From Candidatus Saccharimonadota bacterium (GTDB taxonomy: Bacteria > Bacteroidota > Bacteroidia > B-17B0 > Aurantibacillaceae): 42,735 nucleotides of DNA. Positions within the stretch are counted from its first letter, which is position 1; every line of letters starts with the position of its first letter. The notes beneath the pieces are model-generated. The model had not been told where the DNA came from and ran no database searches. It saw only the letters and a program-made list of their open reading frames with translations. Of this stretch, positions 33,248 to 41,516 are shown in pieces. The position numbers and the translations under genes were made by a program. The stretch covers positions 1 to 42,735 of the forward strand of contig CAJCJB010000381.1 of the NCBI GenBank assembly GCA_903970545.1, written 5' to 3'.

Positions 33248-34447
33248 ATGAAAAAAATAGTTCTTTCTGTTTTTTCGCTTCTTATCTTTAATAAAACTAT
33301 AGCTCAATCAAATGATATTGACACCTCAAAATATGCTGACTTAAGAAACCGGATAAACGATCAGTCTTTTTTTATAACTCTTGACAGCAACAATGCAAAT
33401 GCATACAGGAAACGTGCTGAATTAAAATTTCAAATCAAAGATATAAAAGGAGCTATTAAAGATTTCACCAAAGTAATTAAGTTAAACCCAAAAGATGCTG
33501 TTTCTTATTATGACAGGGGTTACTCTAAAGAAGAGTTGAAAGACTATAAAGGTGCTTTGCAGGATTATACCAAAGCTATTCTGTTAGACCCCACAGAACC
33601 TACTTTTTGTTTAGAAAGAGGAATCTGTAAATATGAATTATCAGATTATAAAGGAGCTATACAAGATTATACAAAGGCAATTCAGCTAAGTCCTAAAAAT
33701 GATATAGCGTATTATAACAGAGGGAACTCTAAAGACAAATTAAAAGATTATGAAGGGGCTATACAGGATTATAATTATGCAATAGATTTAAACCCTGCTA
33801 ACCCAATGGCTTTTTATAACAGAGGCTTATCTAAATATGATATAGAAAATTATGAGGATGCTATACAAGACTATAACAAAGCCATAGAACTGAATACTGA
33901 TTTTTTTGATGCTTATGTGAACAGAGGAGATGCGAAGAATAAATTAAAAAATTACACAGATGCCGTGGCTGATTACACGAAAGCAATTGAATTGAATCCA
34001 GCCAGTTTTGATGCGTATTTTGACAGAGGAAACTGCATGGACGCGTATGGAGATTATGCAGGTGCTATGAAAGATTATGACAAAGCCATTGAATTAAACC
34101 CTAAGTATGCTGAGGCTTATAATAATAGAGGTTTATGCAAAAGCAATTTACAGGATTATAAAAACGCTATAGAAGATTTTAACAAAGCAATTGCGTTAGA
34201 ACCTAAATACATAGATGCTTATTACAATAAAGGGAACACAACCTACTATTTAAAAGACTATAACAGCACCATAACTAATTTTACTAAAGCAATAGAACTT
34301 GACCCTAAATACGGCAGAGCTTATCACAACAGAGGGATTGCCAAATACGATTTGAATAATAAAAAAGAGGCTTGTGCAGATTGGTTAAAAGCAGCAGACT
34401 TAGGAATTAAAGAAGCCGGAGATTTGATAAATAAATATTGCAATTAA
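33248..34447 (+). CDS. Secreted TPR-repeat protein, paralogue of the preceding gene
   Basis: A 399-residue protein: signal peptide about 1-19 (NKTIAQ), then ten TPR units of 34 residues (YYDRG, YYNRG, YFDRG, YHNRG and so on) and the same C-terminal cap (KEACADWLKAADLG...NKYCN). It differs from the previous gene mainly in repeat number, which points to tandem gene duplication with repeat gain or loss. Probably periplasmic or surface-exposed. No promoter box was found in the short gap, so cotranscription is likely. Confidence 0.85.
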   Translation: MKKIVLSVFSLLIFNKTIAQSNDIDTSKYADLRNRINDQSFFITLDSNNANAYRKRAELKFQIKDIKGAIKDFTKVIKLNPKDAVSYYDRGYSKEELKDYKGALQDYTKAILLDPTEPTFCLERGICKYELSDYKGAIQDYTKAIQLSPKNDIAYYNRGNSKDKLKDYEGAIQDYNYAIDLNPANPMAFYNRGLSKYDIENYEDAIQDYNKAIELNTDFFDAYVNRGDAKNKLKNYTDAVADYTKAIELNPASFDAYFDRGNCMDAYGDYAGAMKDYDKAIELNPKYAEAYNNRGLCKSNLQDYKNAIEDFNKAIALEPKYIDAYYNKGNTTYYLKDYNSTITNFTKAIELDPKYGRAYHNRGIAKYDLNNKKEACADWLKAADLGIKEAGDLINKYCN

Positions 34448-34471
34448 ATAAATACCACGAAATTTAACAGC

Positions 34472-35572
34472 ATGAAGAAGTGCCTATATTCTTTTCTTTT
34501 TATTTTTTGCGTTTTGTTCTCTTATGCACAAAAGCAGAAACTCCCGAACTTATGTAATGTAGATTCTCTTAGCAAAGCTTATGCCTATAATCAACAAAAA
34601 AGAGAAATTGCTTATTCGCTAAAAAACATAGGATATATTTATAATGGAGATAATAATATAAAGAAATCTCTTGATTATTATAACAAGAGCTTAAAGGTGT
34701 GCGAAGAAATAAATGATAAAGATGGCATTGCCAATTTGCTTTTTAATATCGGGAAGATTTATAATAATCAGGGTGATAGAAAACGAGCTTTGGATTACCG
34801 CGATAAGAGTACAAACATAAGTGCACAGATTAAGAAGCAACAGGAAAACGCTAACTCGTTAAATAAACTGGCTTATGGGTATAATAATAAGGGAGATTTA
34901 AAACTGGCATTAAACAATTATTATTTAAGCTTAAAAATATTTCTTGATATAAACGATAAACAGGGAATTATAAACACACTAAATAACATAGGTACTATAT
35001 ATATAAATCACGGCGATACAAAACCGGGCACAGTTTATTACGGCCTGAGTTTGAAGTTAAAAGATGAGGTTAAAAAAAGAGCATTGGCAATAAAAGAAGA
35101 AGTAAACAACGAAGACGGAATTTCCTATTCGATGAATAACATAAGTACGATTTATTTTAAACAACAAAACTACCGTCTCGCTAAATTATATTCAGACAGT
35201 GCGCTTATAATGGCACAAGAGTTGCATTATCTAAAAAGCATTTGTAAGGCAGAAAGCTTATTAGCTAAAATTGATTCGGCTATGGCTGCTTCTGTTTTCA
35301 TCACAAATGCGGAGAAAGAAAAGCTTTTGATGAGTGCTAAAGCACATCACAAACAATACCTTATGTATACCGATAGCATAGGTAAAAATAAAATTCAAAA
35401 AATGAATGAGGATACATCTGCCGGCAAAATAACTGCCAGTCAACCTCAACAAAATAATCAGGAAACAATAAGAACCACTAACAAGGGAAACAAAATAGAA
35501 ATTCTTATATTTATTATAGGCAGTCTGTTGTTTGTTTTTGTTTATCTCTTTATTAAAAAGAAAAGAAAATAA
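34472..35572 (+). CDS. TPR protein with C-terminal membrane segment, sensor-kinase-like but without kinase
   Basis: A 366-residue protein: signal peptide about 1-19 (LFSYAQ), then four to five TPR_12-type repeats of about 40 residues (SLKNIGYIYNNGD...ALDYYNKSLKI), a helical region to about 330, and one membrane segment at about 342-361 followed only by KKKRK. Signal peptide, TPR array and one TM is the input half of many Bacteroidota histidine kinases and HTH regulators, but no cytoplasmic output domain follows. All frames between the stop and pdxJ (35 bp) are too short to hold one. It may be a natural sensor stub, a truncated relic, or an unrelated anchored scaffold. Confidence 0.75.
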   Translation: MKKCLYSFLFIFCVLFSYAQKQKLPNLCNVDSLSKAYAYNQQKREIAYSLKNIGYIYNGDNNIKKSLDYYNKSLKVCEEINDKDGIANLLFNIGKIYNNQGDRKRALDYRDKSTNISAQIKKQQENANSLNKLAYGYNNKGDLKLALNNYYLSLKIFLDINDKQGIINTLNNIGTIYINHGDTKPGTVYYGLSLKLKDEVKKRALAIKEEVNNEDGISYSMNNISTIYFKQQNYRLAKLYSDSALIMAQELHYLKSICKAESLLAKIDSAMAASVFITNAEKEKLLMSAKAHHKQYLMYTDSIGKNKIQKMNEDTSAGKITASQPQQNNQETIRTTNKGNKIEILIFIIGSLLFVFVYLFIKKKRK

Positions 35573-35594
35573 TTTCATTCTGACAGACATTAAA

Positions 35595-35602
35595 TACCTT
35601 TG
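35595..35602 (+). promoter_or_regulatory. -7 promoter box of pdxJ, leaderless arrangement
   Basis: TACCTTTG is followed after only five bases (CACGA) by the pdxJ ATG at 35608. With a start site a few bases after the box the mRNA would begin at or next to the start codon. Confidence 0.6.
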
Positions 35603-35607
35603 CACGA

Positions 35608-36324
35608 ATGACCAAACTAAGTGTAAATATTAATAAAATAGCTACGTTGCGTAATGCGCGTGGAGGCAATACACCTGATTTGATAACGGTAGCTATAGAT
35701 TGTGAACGCTTTGGTGCGCAGGGTATAACAGTACATCCGCGTCCAGATGAAAGACATATACGTTATGCCGATGTGTATGAATTAAAGAAAGTAGTTACTA
35801 CCGAATTTAATATTGAGGGAAACCCACGTGAACAAAAGTTTATTGATTTGATTTTAGCAGTAAAGCCCACACAAGTAACTTTAGTGCCTGATACTGATGG
35901 ACAGCTTACATCAGACCATGGCTGGGATACGGTGAAACATAAAGTATATCTAAAAGATACTATCGCTCTTTTTAAATCGCATGGAATACGTACATCTGTT
36001 TTTGTAGATGCTGATTTAAAAATGGTTGAAAGCGCTAAAGAGATTGGTACGGATAGGATTGAACTTTACACAGAATCGTACGCAAAAGATTATTCTGTAA
36101 ATAAAGAAGAAGCCATTAAACCTTTTGCAGAGGCTGCAAAACTTGCAGCACAAATTAACACTGGGTTAAATGCAGGGCATGATTTGAGTTTGGATAATCT
36201 TAAATTTTTTAAAGAGCATTTACCAAATTTGCTTGAAGTATCTATTGGTCATGCGCTTATTTCTGATGCTTTGTACTTTGGCCTAGAGAATACCATTATG
36301 ATGTATAGAAGGAAGTTGCAGTAA
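35608..36324 (+). CDS. pdxJ: Pyridoxine 5'-phosphate synthase
   Basis: A 238-residue TIM-barrel enzyme that condenses 3-amino-2-oxopropyl phosphate with deoxyxylulose 5-phosphate in the DXP-dependent vitamin B6 pathway. Motifs: [17 protein letters not shown], the [17 protein letters not shown] equivalent [51 protein letters not shown] and [17 protein letters not shown]. Full length. The start is fixed by the conserved N-terminus and by the promoter 5 bp upstream. Confidence 0.95.
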   Translation: MTKLSVNINKIATLRNARGGNTPDLITVAIDCERFGAQGITVHPRPDERHIRYADVYELKKVVTTEFNIEGNPREQKFIDLILAVKPTQVTLVPDTDGQLTSDHGWDTVKHKVYLKDTIALFKSHGIRTSVFVDADLKMVESAKEIGTDRIELYTESYAKDYSVNKEEAIKPFAEAAKLAAQINTGLNAGHDLSLDNLKFFKEHLPNLLEVSIGHALISDALYFGLENTIMMYRRKLQ

Positions 36325-36418
36325 CCCCTCCTCTTTAAAAAGTAAAAACATTAGCAACTAAAATGTTCTACCTTTACCGCCGTTTAAAACGAACAAATAA
36401 AAACCAAAAAAATAAACC

Positions 36419-37276
36419 ATGATAATAAAAACCAAAAAAATAATGGGTGCATTAGCTATAGCGGCACTTAGTTTTAACAGTTTAAACACACAAGCACAAC
36501 AATTAAAAGTTCCGGCACCAAGTCCTACACAAACTATAAAACAAAACTTTGCTTTGGGCGATGTTAGTTTTGAGTATTCACGTCCTGCCGCTAAAGGCCG
36601 TGTTATATTTGGCGATGTGGTTCCTTATGGCAAAACATGGCGCACAGGTGCCAACGGAGCTACAAAAATTACTTTTTCCGACGATGTGAAGTTAGAAGGT
36701 AACGATGTAAAAGCAGGAACCTATGCTTTATATACAGTTCCCAACAAAGACAGCTGGGATATTATGCTGTACAAAGACCTTACCTTAGGTGGCAACGTAG
36801 CCGATTATAAAGTAGAAAACGAGGTATTGCGTTTTAAAGTAAAACCGGTTGCTATGGCTAACAAAATGGAATCGTTTACCATCAATATGGCAAATGTGTT
36901 AGCTACATCGGCAACTATTGAGTTAATGTGGGAAAACACCCGCGTGCCTATTAAACTTACTACCGATATTGATGCTAAAGTAATGAAGAGTATCGATGCC
37001 AATGTGGTGAATGATAGTCGCCCGTATTTTCAGGCGGCAAACTATTATTACGAAAACAATAAAGACCTTAAACAGGCAGCTACATGGGTAGACAAAGCTT
37101 TAGAGCAAAACCCGAAAGCATTTTTTATGATGTTACTTAAAGCAAAAATTGCCTATAAACAAAGTGATAAAGTAGCCGGCAAAGCTGCTGCCGAGAAAAC
37201 AATTACCCTGGCTACCGATGCTAAAAATGATGATTACGTAGCTATGGCTAAAAAGCTGTTGGCTGACAATAAATAA
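36419..37276 (+). CDS. Exported DUF2911 protein with C-terminal TPR-like region
   Basis: A 285-residue protein with a signal peptide (about 1-26, ending NTQAQQ). Residues about 35-185 are a DUF2911 domain: QNFALGDVSFEYSRPAAKGRVIFG, PYGKTWRTGANGAT, AGTYALYTVP, a family common in Bacteroidota and of unknown function. Residues about 200-285 contain TPR-like helices (YFQAANYYYENNKDLKQAATWVDKALEQNPKAF). Probably periplasmic. A TACCTTTA sequence at 36369-36376 is a near-match promoter box. Confidence 0.85.
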   Translation: MIIKTKKIMGALAIAALSFNSLNTQAQQLKVPAPSPTQTIKQNFALGDVSFEYSRPAAKGRVIFGDVVPYGKTWRTGANGATKITFSDDVKLEGNDVKAGTYALYTVPNKDSWDIMLYKDLTLGGNVADYKVENEVLRFKVKPVAMANKMESFTINMANVLATSATIELMWENTRVPIKLTTDIDAKVMKSIDANVVNDSRPYFQAANYYYENNKDLKQAATWVDKALEQNPKAFFMMLLKAKIAYKQSDKVAGKAAAEKTITLATDAKNDDYVAMAKKLLADNK

Positions 37277-37300
37277 GATATACCTGCTATTTGATTAAAG

Positions 37301-37333
37301 AAAGCCTCGTTTTGCACGGGGCTTTTTTATTTT
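37301..37333. terminator. Bidirectional terminator between DUF2911 and carbonic anhydrase genes
   Basis: AAAGCCTCG (37301-37309) pairs with CGGGGCTTT (37317-37325), nine pairs with one G-U, loop TTTTGCA, followed by TTTTATTTT on the plus strand. On the minus strand it is followed by CTTTAAT. Confidence 0.8.
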
Positions 37334-37363
37334 AGGTGTTAGACTATACCTCTTATAAATCAA

Positions 37364-37990
37364 TCAGGTAATATGATATATTTTCATAATATCTTTCAGT
37401 ATCTTTTGGAAGTTGATACGCAGATTGATAAGCTTACCTGTGTGTACATCAAACACCCAGCCATGCACAGTTATGCGATGTTCTTTATGTGCTTTTTGTA
37501 CTTCGGCTGTTTTAATAATATTTATACACTGCTCTTGTACGTTTAGTTCCACAAGTCGGTTGTTACGCTTTTCAATGTTTTTTATGGCATCGAGTTCTTT
37601 TTGGTGCAGGCGATACACATCTCTTATGTTTCGCAGCCAGGGGTTTAAGATGCCTAAGTCTGCCGATTGCATGGCAGCCCTTACACCTCCGCAGTTGTAG
37701 TGCCCGCAAACAACAATGTGCTTAACATTTAGTTGGGTTATGGCATAATTAATAACCGACATGGCACTTAAATCGGTACTCTGCACCATGTTGGCAATGT
37801 TGCGGTGCACGAATACTTCGCCGGGCGCAACACCCATTAACTCTTCGGCAGTAACACGGCTATCAGAACAACCTATATATAAAAAATCGGGGTTCTGCCC
37901 TTTTGAAAGATTGCTAAAATAGTTCTTATCTATTTTTAGTTTATCAGCAACCCACTTTTCATTGTTTTTAAATATACGTTCTACGTTCAT
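37364..37990 (-). CDS. Beta-class carbonic anhydrase
   Basis: A 208-residue zinc enzyme interconverting CO2 and bicarbonate. Zinc ligands are C41 and D43 in IGCSDSRV, H97 and C100 in CGHYNCGG; R45 forms the usual Asp-Arg pair. The FVHRNIANMV and ITQLNVKHIVVCGH segments are typical. Bicarbonate supply for biotin carboxylases such as AccC is one likely role. It is transcribed alone, with a TAAGTTTG promoter box at 38026-38033 and a terminator after it. Confidence 0.93.
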   Translation of the reverse strand: MNVERIFKNNEKWVADKLKIDKNYFSNLSKGQNPDFLYIGCSDSRVTAEELMGVAPGEVFVHRNIANMVQSTDLSAMSVINYAITQLNVKHIVVCGHYNCGGVRAAMQSADLGILNPWLRNIRDVYRLHQKELDAIKNIEKRNNRLVELNVQEQCINIIKTAEVQKAHKEHRITVHGWVFDVHTGKLINLRINFQKILKDIMKIYHIT

Positions 37991-38025
37991 AAAACAATTG
38001 GTTTAATTATTTCGGTTTGTTAGTA

Positions 38026-38033
38026 CAAACTTA
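38026..38033 (-). promoter_or_regulatory. -7 promoter box of the carbonic anhydrase gene
   Basis: The minus strand reads TAAGTTTG; a TTG (complement of 38049-38051) lies 15 nt upstream as a possible -33 element. Leader about 30 nt. Confidence 0.5.
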
Positions 38034-38070
38034 GCCATAAAATTATAGCAATTTTTGTTTCACTTGCTAT

Positions 38071-38784
38071 TTAATTATAACCTTCATGATAACTTTTAAA
38101 TGCAGCCGCAACATATAAACCCGCTGTTTCAGTTCGCAAACGACTAGTACCTAAAGACAAAGCTTTAAAATTATTATCTAAAGCAAGTTTAATTTCCTCT
38201 TCAGTAAAATCTCCTTCGGGTCCAATTAGTATAAGGTTATCTTTATTTTGTAGAACGCTTTTTAATGCTGTCTTTTCCTCTTCTATGCAATGTGCAATAT
38301 ATTTAAAAGAAGTGTTGGTATGTTTTGTAATGAAATCTTTAAAGGATTGTGCTTCATTAATTACAGGCAGTATTGCCTGAATGGATTGTTTAACTGCGCT
38401 TTCTGCTATTTTTTTTAACCTGTCTGTTTTAACTCCTGTCTTTTCTGTTCGTTTGCAAATAATAAACGAGAACTCCTTAACGCCAAGCTCTGTGCACTTT
38501 TCAAGCATCCACTCAATTCTGTCTGCATTTTTTGTAGGAGAAATAGCCATATGCAAATGATGTTTTTTAGTAGATGTAATTTGCTTTTTACTCAGTACCT
38601 TTGCACAGCATTTTTGTGGATTAGCTTCTGTTATTTCTGCTTCGTATAAATTCCCTTTACCATCAATAACATGGATAACATCTCCAGCTTTATGACGCAG
38701 AACTCTTATACAATGTTTAGATTCTTCTTCAGATAAAAGAATAGTATCCGTATCTGTGCAGCTATTAGCAAAGAAAACCTGCAT
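38071..38784 (-). CDS. rsmE: 16S rRNA m3U1498 methyltransferase
   Basis: A 237-residue SPOUT-class methyltransferase. The N-terminal PUA-like domain (SKHCIRVLRHKAGDVIHVIDGKGNLYEAEI) leads into the trefoil-knot catalytic domain with ILIGPEGDFTEEEI and LSLGTSRLRTETAGLYVAAA, the SAM-binding knot. It methylates U1498 near the decoding centre of the 30S subunit. Its ATG lies 9 bp after the TPR gene stop, so it is likely cotranscribed with it. Confidence 0.93.
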   Translation of the reverse strand: MQVFFANSCTDTDTILLSEEESKHCIRVLRHKAGDVIHVIDGKGNLYEAEITEANPQKCCAKVLSKKQITSTKKHHLHMAISPTKNADRIEWMLEKCTELGVKEFSFIICKRTEKTGVKTDRLKKIAESAVKQSIQAILPVINEAQSFKDFITKHTNTSFKYIAHCIEEEKTALKSVLQNKDNLILIGPEGDFTEEEIKLALDNNFKALSLGTSRLRTETAGLYVAAAFKSYHEGYN

Positions 38785-38793
38785 GAAAGCCGA

Positions 38794-39843
38794 TTATTTA
38801 TCTGCCTTTTGCAGATTCTTTTTCATGTATTTGGGGTTAGCACAGTTTGCCGCCATTTCTTTCGCTTCTTCTATTCCTCTATCTGCAGCAGCCTTATACA
38901 TATCACAAGCACCTAATAAATCATTGAGGTTATTATATTTTATTAAAGCTATCTTGTAATAATTCATACCATAATCGGGGCGCATAGCAATTAATTGTTT
39001 GTAATCAAAAATAGCGTTATTCCATTTCTCCTGCTTTTCATCTACTTCTGCACGAAGTAAATACCCATCGTAATAATCTTTTTTCAAATCAAGACATATA
39101 TTCAAATCATCAAAAGCAGAATCTAATTTATCAGCTTTTATATACACTTGTGCACGCAGATAATATACTTTGTAGTTGCTTGTCTTTTTTGAGATAGCCA
39201 TAAATAAATCAGCTAATGCTTTTTCAGGCTCGTTTTTTTCTAAATATACTTTAGCTCGCTCAGCATATATAGAACCCGAATCGGGAAGTATAACTAAAGC
39301 CTTATTTAGTTTCACAAGTGCAGAGTCATATCTTTTTAAGTTTGCTTGTGTCATTCCCTCTTTATAAAGCGTAATTCCTTCGCTCCAGCAAAAGCAATCT
39401 TCAAAAACCTTTTTAGCAATCTCACTTCCTCTGTTTATTTGTTCTCTCGCAATAGAACAACCTCCTTTTTTATCGCCTGCTTTATGTTTGGTATACGCCA
39501 TAAGCGCTAACCCGTCGGCATTTTTGGGGTCTAAAACCAATACTTTTTCAGCATCAGCCTTCATGGCACTATAGTTACCTGTGTTGTAATAACAAGAAGC
39601 GCGTCTTGCATAAACATCGGTAATATACTTTTTATCGTCGCTTAGTACCGTTTTTGATTTTTCTGCGTTATCAGCATCAGCTTGCACCAGAGCAATAGCT
39701 TTATTATAAGATAGAATAGCCAGACTATAACTTTTGGCTTTATATTTCATGTTGCCATCTTCATAGTTCTTTGTAAAATCAGCGGTTTGTGCGCTAATCT
39801 TTATAAAGATAAATAAAGCAATTACTGATAATGTTCTTTTCAT
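38794..39843 (-). CDS. Exported TPR-repeat protein
   Basis: A 349-residue protein with a signal peptide (about 1-18, IKISAQ) and six to seven TPR units, at about 27-130 and 165-320, with linker LPDSGSIYAERAKVYLEKNEPEKAL. It ends LLGACDMYKAAADRGIEEAKEMAANC, related to the cap of the TPR proteins at 32345 and 33248. Probably periplasmic. It is the first gene of a unit with rsmE, although the two have no obvious functional link. No clear promoter box was found just upstream. Confidence 0.83.
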   Translation of the reverse strand: MKRTLSVIALFIFIKISAQTADFTKNYEDGNMKYKAKSYSLAILSYNKAIALVQADADNAEKSKTVLSDDKKYITDVYARRASCYYNTGNYSAMKADAEKVLVLDPKNADGLALMAYTKHKAGDKKGGCSIAREQINRGSEIAKKVFEDCFCWSEGITLYKEGMTQANLKRYDSALVKLNKALVILPDSGSIYAERAKVYLEKNEPEKALADLFMAISKKTSNYKVYYLRAQVYIKADKLDSAFDDLNICLDLKKDYYDGYLLRAEVDEKQEKWNNAIFDYKQLIAMRPDYGMNYYKIALIKYNNLNDLLGACDMYKAAADRGIEEAKEMAANCANPKYMKKNLQKADK

Positions 39844-39869
39844 TTGTTTTTTTTGAGGAGGTAAATTTA

Positions 39870-41342
39870 TTATTTATTTGTTATAACTTGAAAATCGATA
39901 AGACTATCACTATGAAAAGTTAAAGACCAGTCAGGTATAGGCGTGAACGAGAATGTAGTAACAGACACTGTACTAGAACTGATTGCATAAGCCGCTAAGT
40001 TAGCATTGCCCGAAGAACTGCTTGCCACCGTTAGTATGCTTGTATTATTAATATTTGGCTGGTAGGACAACTTTTGTGCACCTATATTTAATGGTGATGG
40101 GGCAAGATTTGTACTCAACCCATTGCAGACATAAATACCTGTATTGGTCGAAAAAATAATACATTCATTAGTTACTTCAACAGCTGATGACATTTTGCCC
40201 ATACCACCTGATAGTAGCGAAGAAGATGAAAACTGATTTTCCACTGGCTGATAGATATATAGTGCAGCCGTATTAGTAGTGGTATCATTACCCAATACAT
40301 ACAAACTATCCGGCTGTTTTTCAAATATAGCCACTGCCTTAAAGTTTGAAGGGAAAGGTATACTTTGTAAAAATGACCCGGTAATATAAAATGTAGTTAA
40401 ATTATCAGGAGTTCCGGATACTTTACTTTTAAAAGCTGCCATACCATACAAACTTGTTGTACTAAAATAATACGGATAACCATAAGAGGTGGTAGAAGGA
40501 AACCCATAAGAAGTACTTGGAGTGCCATTTAGATATGAATAAACAATAGGGCTACCGGCATTATAAATATTATAATAACCAACATAAGGTTTATTTCCAT
40601 CCGTATAAAGACAGGTAAAGTTATCGTTGCTTAGCGAGTTTTCGGTAAAGCTTACCGCCCCCAAAGATTGGGCTTGCATGCTATAGGCTTGAAAGTTTTG
40701 CAAGGTTCCGTTACCATTTCCGTTCACATACAACTGCTCGTTATACCCGCTATACCTCATGCCATTATAACCAACACCTAGCATTGGAAATGTAAACAGG
40801 TTATTTTTCGATGTATCACAATAAGAAATTGTATTAGGGGTATTTTTTAATACTACACAATAACCCCACAACTGCGCCGGAGATGTATAAATATAAATTG
40901 GTTGATAAGCCACCGTAGTATTAGCACCATCACTGGCGGTAACCTGTATATAATAAGTGCCGCTTGCTAAATTAAACTTGGTTACCTCATAATTAATATT
41001 AAAAATAAAATCGGCAGAAGAGATAGGCACATTAACACTTGCCTGTTGCGGAACATAATTTACATCAACCAACGTAACACTTATAGATGCCAAATGCTCA
41101 TTATCACTAACCTGAGCATTTACATTAATAGTAGTTGTATATGTTTTTAACGTAGGGTCTAGTGCATAATTAAATGATTGATTAGCTGCAGGCAGTGTGA
41201 ATGTTATAACCGGAGGTGGATTGGTTTTTTTATCTTTTTTGCACCCACTTACAAGTAACAGGTAGCAAGTAACAAGTAGCAAGTTATAAATAGTGATGCC
41301 TGATACACAATACCTGATACTTGATACTTGAAGGTGCCTCAT
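39870..41342 (-). CDS. Lipoprotein with Ig-like domain and beta-rich, possibly propeller, body
   Basis: A 490-residue lipoprotein with Cys34 in LLLVSGCKKDKK. The first 30 residues are encoded by 7-bp tandem repeats (see the repeat entry), giving an odd signal peptide without lysine. Residues about 45-155 resemble an Ig-like or DUF4625-type domain (VITFTLPAANQSF...VSDNEHLASISVTLVD...YYIQVTASDG). Residues about 160-490 are beta-rich and hold repeating short strands ending in LWGY, YVGYYN, LYGMAAF, LYVLGND and IYVCNG, suggesting a beta-propeller. Function unknown; probably on the cell surface. It is a single gene on the minus strand. Confidence 0.75.
   Translation of the reverse strand: MRHLQVSSIRYCVSGITIYNLLLVTCYLLLVSGCKKDKKTNPPPVITFTLPAANQSFNYALDPTLKTYTTTINVNAQVSDNEHLASISVTLVDVNYVPQQASVNVPISSADFIFNINYEVTKFNLASGTYYIQVTASDGANTTVAYQPIYIYTSPAQLWGYCVVLKNTPNTISYCDTSKNNLFTFPMLGVGYNGMRYSGYNEQLYVNGNGNGTLQNFQAYSMQAQSLGAVSFTENSLSNDNFTCLYTDGNKPYVGYYNIYNAGSPIVYSYLNGTPSTSYGFPSTTSYGYPYYFSTTSLYGMAAFKSKVSGTPDNLTTFYITGSFLQSIPFPSNFKAVAIFEKQPDSLYVLGNDTTTNTAALYIYQPVENQFSSSSLLSGGMGKMSSAVEVTNECIIFSTNTGIYVCNGLSTNLAPSPLNIGAQKLSYQPNINNTSILTVASSSSGNANLAAYAISSSTVSVTTFSFTPIPDWSLTFHSDSLIDFQVITNK
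41253..41333. repeat. 7-bp tandem repeats inside the signal-peptide coding region
   Basis: On the plus strand 41253-41294 reads as six 7-mers (AAGTAAC, AGGTAGC, AAGTAAC, AAGTAGC, AAGTTAT, AAATAGT), and 41299-41333 as five more of another type (CCTGATA, CACAATA, CCTGATA, CTTGATA, CTTGAAG). On the coding strand they give LLLVTCYLLLV and LQVSSIRYCVSG. As 7 is not a multiple of 3, copy-number changes other than multiples of three would shift the frame. Confidence 0.8.
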
Positions 41343-41400
41343 TAGCCTGCGTTGATTTTTAGCGAAAATAGTAAATAATTAAATCATTTAGGTAAAAGAG

Positions 41401-41500
41401 GTTTATGCACGCTTTTGTTCGAGCGTTCCGTTGGTTACAACGGCGGGCTTTACGCGCTGCACAGCAACTTGCTCCAATCCCTAACGCTGCACAATAAGCT
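41401..41500. repeat. Second GC-rich block, probable dispersed repeat
   Basis: Between two minus-strand lipoprotein genes, 52 of these 100 bases are G or C, well above the neighbours. It has a CCGTT-GGTTAC-AACGG stem, a 9-bp direct repeat CGCTGCACA at 41455 and 41485, and on the minus strand GCGTTAGGGATTGGAGC followed further on by AAAGCCCGC. From memory that pairing resembles a repeat spread through Bacteroidota intergenic regions. A 30-codon frame from ATG 41405 to TAA 41497 (MHAFVRAFRWLQRR...) exists but looks like chance. Confidence 0.45.
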
Positions 41501-41516
41501 TTTTAATTAATCAGTA

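Noticed and set aside
41405-41497. 30-codon frame in the second GC-rich block (MHAFVRAFRWLQRR)
   Set aside because: Composition is explained by the GC-rich repeat; there is no promoter box or ribosome site and no recognisable family.
41401-41500. Integron attC-like site, from the GTTAGGG and stem features
   Set aside because: The core GTTRRRY/RYYYAAC pairs are not satisfied, and there is no integrase or cassette array.
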